NCBI GenBank assembly: GCA_038729485.1
Contig: JAVYRX010000007.1
Location: forward strand, 1-55,969
DNA length: 55,969 nt
Direction of reading: 5' to 3'
DNA from: GCA-001856825 sp038729485
Lineage (GTDB): Archaea > Thermoplasmatota > Thermoplasmata > Thermoplasmatales > GCA-001856825
Under the pieces are notes generated by a model. It saw nothing but the letters and a program-made list of their open reading frames with translations. It searched no databases and had not been told where the DNA came from. This document shows, in pieces, positions 52,593 through 55,969 of the stretch (position 1 is its first letter; every line of letters starts with the position of its first letter). The translations under genes were made by a program, and so were the position numbers.

Positions 52593-53511
52593 CAACCTCC
52601 CTCCAGTACGGCACCCTTGCATAAACAGCTTCTTTGAACGCATTTTCAATTCCTTCATCGCCGAGATTTTTGAACTCGAAAAGCTGATCCCTTCTGTTAA
52701 GGCAGGTTTGGAATTCGCCCTTCGATGTTACTCTCAATCTGGTGCAGTGGTTACAGAAATCTGCATTCCTTTGAGGTCTTACTATCTCTACCTTGCATAT
52801 CTTTCCGTTGTCGGTTCTAATCTGAAATCTTTTCCTATTGTGGAGAGGGTTCACCTCAATTCCTTGTGCGATTCTGGAAAATCTGTTTTCCAACGGTCTA
52901 AGATCATAGTGATACTTCTTGTACGTTGGAGACTCTTCCCCTTTTCTGTCCGTTTCGTATTCTATGAGCTGAAGAGTCGCGCCTTCATCAGCACAGAAAT
53001 TGATCATATCATCCACCTGATCATCATTCAGCCCTTTTAATACAACAAAATTGACCTTAACGGGTTGAAGACCAGCCGAAAGTGCAGCTTCTATTCCATC
53101 TTTCACCCTTTCAAGTGCGTCAACCCCTGTTATATCTATAAATTTTTCCTTATCAATTGAATGCATAGATATATTAATCCTATTCAGGCCAACTTCCTTT
53201 AGTTGCCTTGCCCTTTCCTTCAGGAAAAAAGCGTTTGTAGTAAGCGATATATCTCCGTCTATATGCTTTCTTGTCCTGTGTATTATTTCCTCTAAATCTT
53301 TTCTCAAAAGAGGCTCCCCCCCTGTGAATTTTACCCTATTCACACCGTTGGCAGCCCCTACTTTAACGACCCGCTCTATCATTTCGGGTGAAAGTGTAGC
53401 GCCATTCTCTTCGGTCCCTTCCATATGGCAAAAGAAACATTTAAAGTTACAAGATGCGTTAAGCTGAATTCTTAGACTGTTGAGAGGCCTCCCAAACCTG
53501 TCGTAAATCAT
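52576..53511 (-). CDS. moaA: GTP 3',8-cyclase MoaA
   Basis: Radical SAM enzyme that converts GTP to 3',8-cyclo-GTP, the first step of molybdopterin synthesis. N-terminal cluster CNFKCFFC (Cys21, Cys25, Cys28), FTGGEPLLRKDL, and the C-terminal second cluster CNHCTRLRVTSKGEFQTC. The ATG at 53511 (MIYDRFGRPL) matches the family start; a TTG at 53538 would add nine residues. A TATA-like ATATTTAATT about 20 bases before the ATG suggests a leaderless message. MoaC, the next enzyme, is not in the window. Confidence 0.95.
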   Translation of the reverse strand: MIYDRFGRPLNSLRIQLNASCNFKCFFCHMEGTEENGATLSPEMIERVVKVGAANGVNRVKFTGGEPLLRKDLEEIIHRTRKHIDGDISLTTNAFFLKERARQLKEVGLNRINISMHSIDKEKFIDITGVDALERVKDGIEAALSAGLQPVKVNFVVLKGLNDDQVDDMINFCADEGATLQLIEYETDRKGEESPTYKKYHYDLRPLENRFSRIAQGIEVNPLHNRKRFQIRTDNGKICKVEIVRPQRNADFCNHCTRLRVTSKGEFQTCLNRRDQLFEFKNLGDEGIENAFKEAVYARVPYWREVDETSY

Positions 53512-53570
53512 TAGCTCTACATTGTAATTAAATATCAAAACTTTCTGAAGTTTTAAAATTTACTTACGGG

Positions 53571-53972
53571 CTAATGCCACTGTTCTGTACCGTCTTTGTA
53601 GATATCCTTCTTCCAAATAGGAACTCTTTCTTTCAATTCGTCTACTATGAACAAGCATGCCTCAAATCCCTCCTTTCTGTGGGAAGATGCAACTTTAACA
53701 AGTAATGATCTCTCCCCTGGCATAAGCCTCCCTATTCTGTGTACCGCCATTGCGTCTTGAATAGCGTATCTTGCCTTAGCTTCCATCAGTATTTTCATAA
53801 GCTCCTTCTCTGCCATCGCTTGTTCCGCTTCGTAATATAAAAATGAAAGCTCCTTGTTACCTTCGTACTTCCTGACAATTCCTTCGAACATAACTATCGC
53901 TCCTGTTTTGTTCCCCACGTCTTCCGGGAAATCCGAAGGAATAATTTCATTTTCCTGTATCTTGGCGATCAC
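53571..53972 (-). CDS. moaE: Molybdopterin synthase large subunit MoaE
   Basis: Transfers sulfur from thiocarboxylated MoaD to precursor Z to form molybdopterin. The 133-residue protein shows GAIVMFEGIVRKYEGNKELS, AMAVHRIGRLMPGERSLLVK, ASSHRKEGFEAC and RVPIWKKDIYKDGTEQWH with the catalytic lysines. The GTG at 53972 is the likely start. First gene of the cluster reading toward fdhA, 32-60 bases before moaA. Confidence 0.94.
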   Translation of the reverse strand: MIAKIQENEIIPSDFPEDVGNKTGAIVMFEGIVRKYEGNKELSFLYYEAEQAMAEKELMKILMEAKARYAIQDAMAVHRIGRLMPGERSLLVKVASSHRKEGFEACLFIVDELKERVPIWKKDIYKDGTEQWH

Positions 53973-54020
53973 CTTTCTGTAAATAGCTATTGCTATACAA
54001 CTTTGTCGTTGTGCAAGGTA

Positions 54021-55565
54021 TCACACATCAAACCTTACGCCTTGGGCTAGCGGAATATCTTCTCCCCAATTTATCGTAACAGTCTGTCTTCTAGCATAAT
54101 TCTTCCATGCGTCGCTCCCGCTCTCCCTACCTCCACCGGTATCCTTCTCGCCGCCAAAGGCTCCACCTATCTCGGCCCCTGCAGTAGCAGTATTGACATT
54201 GGCCAAGCCGCAATCGCTCCCCTTTGCAGAAAGGAAGTCCTCCTCCTCCCTAAGATCGGTCGTGAAGATACTTGAGGATAGCCCCTGAGGGACAGAATTG
54301 TGTATCCTTATGGCATCCTCAATTTTTCCGTATTTAAAAACGTAGAGTATTGGGGCAAACGTCTCCTCGCATGTAATGGGTGTGACCCCAGGCATCTCTA
54401 TAATTGTAGGCCTTACGTAGAATCCGCCTCCAAAATCTGGAATTTTAAGTTCCGTGCCTCCGTAGATTACCTTTCCCCCCTCTTTAACGGCTCTTTCAAC
54501 AGCTGCTTTAAAATTCCTGACGGCATTAGAGTCTATGAGTGGTCCAACAAGTACGCCGTCTTCAAGGGGGTTTCCGACCCTGACATTTTCATACATTTCT
54601 TTTAGCTTATGTATGAAGGTTTCATAGATATCTTCGTGCAGAATTAATCTTCTCGTTGTTGTACATCTTTGGCCTGCGGTAGCTAGTGCTCCGAATGCAA
54701 CCCCTTTTAGAGCTACTTTTATGTCCGCCTTGGAGGTTACGATTGCCGCATTGTTCCCCCCTAATTCCAGTATGACTTTTCCGAACCTCCTGGAAACATC
54801 CTCGGAAACCTTTCTACCGGACTTTACCGAACCAGTAAACGAAACAAGCTTTATCCTTGGATCTGACGATATTTTATTACCTATTTCCTCTCCAGCTCCA
54901 GTAATTAGATAGAACACATCCGGGAATCCATTCTCTTTTAGGACCCTAGTCACAGTCTTCATGACAGCAATTGCTGTCAGGACTGCCTTTGAAGAAGGTT
55001 TCCATATCGATACGTTTCCGACTACGGACGCAATAAATGAGTTCCAGGACCAAACAGAGGAAGGGAAATTGAATGATGTGATTATTCCGATAAGACCCAG
55101 AGGATGGTACTGTTCATACATTCTGTGCTGTTTCCTTTCACTGGCGATCTGAAGCCCAAAAAGCTGTCTAGATAATCCAACTGAAAAATCGGATATGTCT
55201 ATCATCTCCTGTATTTCCCCCTCCCCCTCAACAACAGTCTTGCCTGTCTCAATCGAAACGATTTTTCCCAATGCTTTCTTTTTATTCCTCAATTCGTTTC
55301 CTATGATTCTTATGAGTTCTCCCCTCGTCGGAGGTGGCGTTTCGAACCATTTTTCTAAATTTTTCTCAGCACGATTAACAACAGTTTCGTAGTCTTGTTC
55401 GGAACCCATGACAGCCTTCGCTATTCTCTTACCATCTATTGGGCTTAGGGGTTCTGTAATTTTACCTGAGGGTTTTTCGATCCATTCTCCGGCATATACA
55501 CCAGAATTTAGCTCATCAAGACCGAGCTCGTTTAGTATCTCTTCCCTGGCTTTTTCTAGGTTCAT
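54021..55565 (-). CDS. Aldehyde dehydrogenase, ALDH7-like
   Basis: NAD(P)-dependent aldehyde dehydrogenase of 514 residues. Catalytic cysteine in AGQRCTTTRRLI; catalytic Glu in VILELGGNNAAIV; SFTGSVKSGRKV for the cofactor; FNFPSSVWSWNSF with the catalytic Asn. GGNNAAI and TAGQRCTT are hallmarks of the ALDH7 (aminoadipate semialdehyde) group. In Thermoplasmatales related enzymes oxidise glyceraldehyde in the non-phosphorylative Entner-Doudoroff pathway, so the substrate is uncertain. A TATA-like CTATTAAAAGG lies about 28 bases upstream of the ATG, hence leaderless. Confidence 0.93.
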   Translation of the reverse strand: MNLEKAREEILNELGLDELNSGVYAGEWIEKPSGKITEPLSPIDGKRIAKAVMGSEQDYETVVNRAEKNLEKWFETPPPTRGELIRIIGNELRNKKKALGKIVSIETGKTVVEGEGEIQEMIDISDFSVGLSRQLFGLQIASERKQHRMYEQYHPLGLIGIITSFNFPSSVWSWNSFIASVVGNVSIWKPSSKAVLTAIAVMKTVTRVLKENGFPDVFYLITGAGEEIGNKISSDPRIKLVSFTGSVKSGRKVSEDVSRRFGKVILELGGNNAAIVTSKADIKVALKGVAFGALATAGQRCTTTRRLILHEDIYETFIHKLKEMYENVRVGNPLEDGVLVGPLIDSNAVRNFKAAVERAVKEGGKVIYGGTELKIPDFGGGFYVRPTIIEMPGVTPITCEETFAPILYVFKYGKIEDAIRIHNSVPQGLSSSIFTTDLREEEDFLSAKGSDCGLANVNTATAGAEIGGAFGGEKDTGGGRESGSDAWKNYARRQTVTINWGEDIPLAQGVRFDV

Positions 55566-55617
55566 AGCAATCTATTCATTATCCTTTTAATAGTTTAATC
55601 TTTTATGCTACATAACC
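55566..55617. promoter_or_regulatory. Divergent promoter spacer between ALDH and tRNA-Arg(CCG)
   Basis: Only 52 bases separate the ALDH start codon from the tRNA 5' end. The minus strand has CTATTAAAAGG about 28 bases before the ALDH ATG; the plus strand has TTTAATCTTTTATG upstream of the tRNA. Both promoters must overlap here. Confidence 0.45.
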
Positions 55618-55691
55618 GGGCTTGTGGTGTAATCTGGACAGCACAGGGGCCTCCGGAGCCCCCGATTCGGGTTCAAATCCCGACAAGCCCG
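55618..55691 (+). tRNA. tRNA-Arg (anticodon CCG)
   Basis: Acceptor GGGCTTG/CAAGCCC with discriminator G, D arm GTGTAATCTGGACAGCAC, anticodon stem GGGGC/GCCCC around loop CTCCGGA (anticodon CCG), T arm TCGGG-TTCAAAT-CCCGA. No intron. An integrase gene begins 42 bases downstream on the same strand. Confidence 0.95.
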
Positions 55692-55732
55692 TACCTATGA
55701 AGGTATAGATATTCCCATTTTATCCTAAGAGC

Positions 55733-55969
55733 GTGAGAGTCAGCAAAGGAAGAATTTTATTCTCAGACAGAGAGGTGGAAAGGTGGTATAAGAATCTAGC
55801 AAGAGGTAGTATAATCACTGCAGATGTTTACCTAAGAAGATTATCGAAGTTCTGTGAAGAAGTTAGATTGAAACCAAATGAAATAGCGGAAATGAGCGAT
55901 AAGGAGATAACAGATCTCCTCCAGGACTACGTGAGCGAACATGAGGACAAGTTTGCAGGAAGCTATCTC
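55733..55969 (+). CDS. Integrase N-terminal part; 3' end cut by window edge
   Basis: Open frame from GTG 55733 to the window edge (79 codons). FSDREVERWYKNLARGS, ITADVYLRRLSKFCEE and VRLKPNEIAEMSDKEITDLL have the pattern of the helical core-binding N-terminal domain of archaeal phage-type integrases. The catalytic domain lies outside the window, so whether the gene is intact cannot be seen. Placement 42 bases after tRNA-Arg(CCG), in the same direction, fits an element inserted at the tRNA 3' end. Confidence 0.75.
   Translation, partial: MRVSKGRILFSDREVERWYKNLARGSIITADVYLRRLSKFCEEVRLKPNEIAEMSDKEITDLLQDYVSEHEDKFAGSYL

Noticed and set aside
52593..52658. Longer N-terminus for MoaD
   Set aside because: It lies entirely inside moaA in another frame, and the ATG at 52592 has a strong ribosome-binding site and matches the family start.
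1..55969. Possibility that the window is a closed circle joining both integrase pieces
   Set aside because: Joining the end to the start puts the two integrase pieces in different frames and leaves about 100 or more residues missing, and the content is chromosomal housekeeping genes.
1..55969. CRISPR arrays, toxin-antitoxin pairs, restriction systems
   Set aside because: No regularly spaced repeats and no gene with such signatures were seen on either strand.

Overview
This window is chromosomal DNA from an archaeon, very probably a member of the Thermoplasmata (Thermoplasmatales or a close relative). The evidence is a proteasome beta subunit, a membrane-anchored LonB protease, an archaeal DnaG, FttA/aCPSF1, aIF6, PDCD5 and eukaryote-type ribosomal proteins (eS19, eL18, eL31, eL39). 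Ribosome-binding sites are of the GGTGAT type and several genes look leaderless with TATA boxes. Five tRNA genes are visible: Pro(GGG), Gly(GCC), Arg(TCG), Val(CAC) and Arg(CCG).

Layout. The left edge cuts a tyrosine-recombinase gene whose 3' end runs into a tRNA-Pro gene. Then comes the operon eL18-uL13-uS9-rpoN on the minus strand, folD, and divergently lonB and the KEOPS gene cgi121. A very large Lhr-type helicase (1698 aa) follows, then purE-purK, a SufT/MIP18 protein, dnaG, and a long plus-strand housekeeping run: psmB, fttA, rps19e, pdcd5, rpl39e, rpl31e, eif6, a HemK-like methyltransferase and a DRG GTPase. After a stand-alone Lrp-type RAM protein comes kdpABC.

From about 24.8 to 43.3 kb the window is more accessory and metabolic: a radical SAM protein, an amidohydrolase, a ChrB-like protein, an APC permease, two tRNA genes, an MFS transporter, a UbiD-UbiA pair (probably quinone synthesis), a MoaD-like protein next to an aldehyde ferredoxin oxidoreductase (AOR), a glycosyltransferase, a threonine synthase-like enzyme, a DMT exporter, a small membrane protein with a repeated acidic motif, and a ClC channel with CBS domains.

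The right part (44-55.6 kb) has queA (unusual in archaea), prefoldin beta, a second AOR and then a minus-strand cluster that reads moaE-moaA-moaD-thiF/moeB-mobA-fdhA-hydB-like-hydG-like. This looks like a formate dehydrogenase with sulfhydrogenase-type electron-transfer subunits, encoded together with much of its own molybdopterin assembly line. An ALDH7-like aldehyde dehydrogenase and tRNA-Arg(CCG) precede a second integrase gene, cut by the right edge.

Most unusual points: rpl13 and cgi121 appear to start at non-canonical ATT and ATC codons, each exactly five bases after a GGTGAT ribosome-binding site; QueA in an archaeon; the oversized Lhr; the formate dehydrogenase/molybdopterin cluster; and integrase genes beside tRNA genes at both window edges. 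No CRISPR array, intact insertion sequence or rRNA gene was seen.
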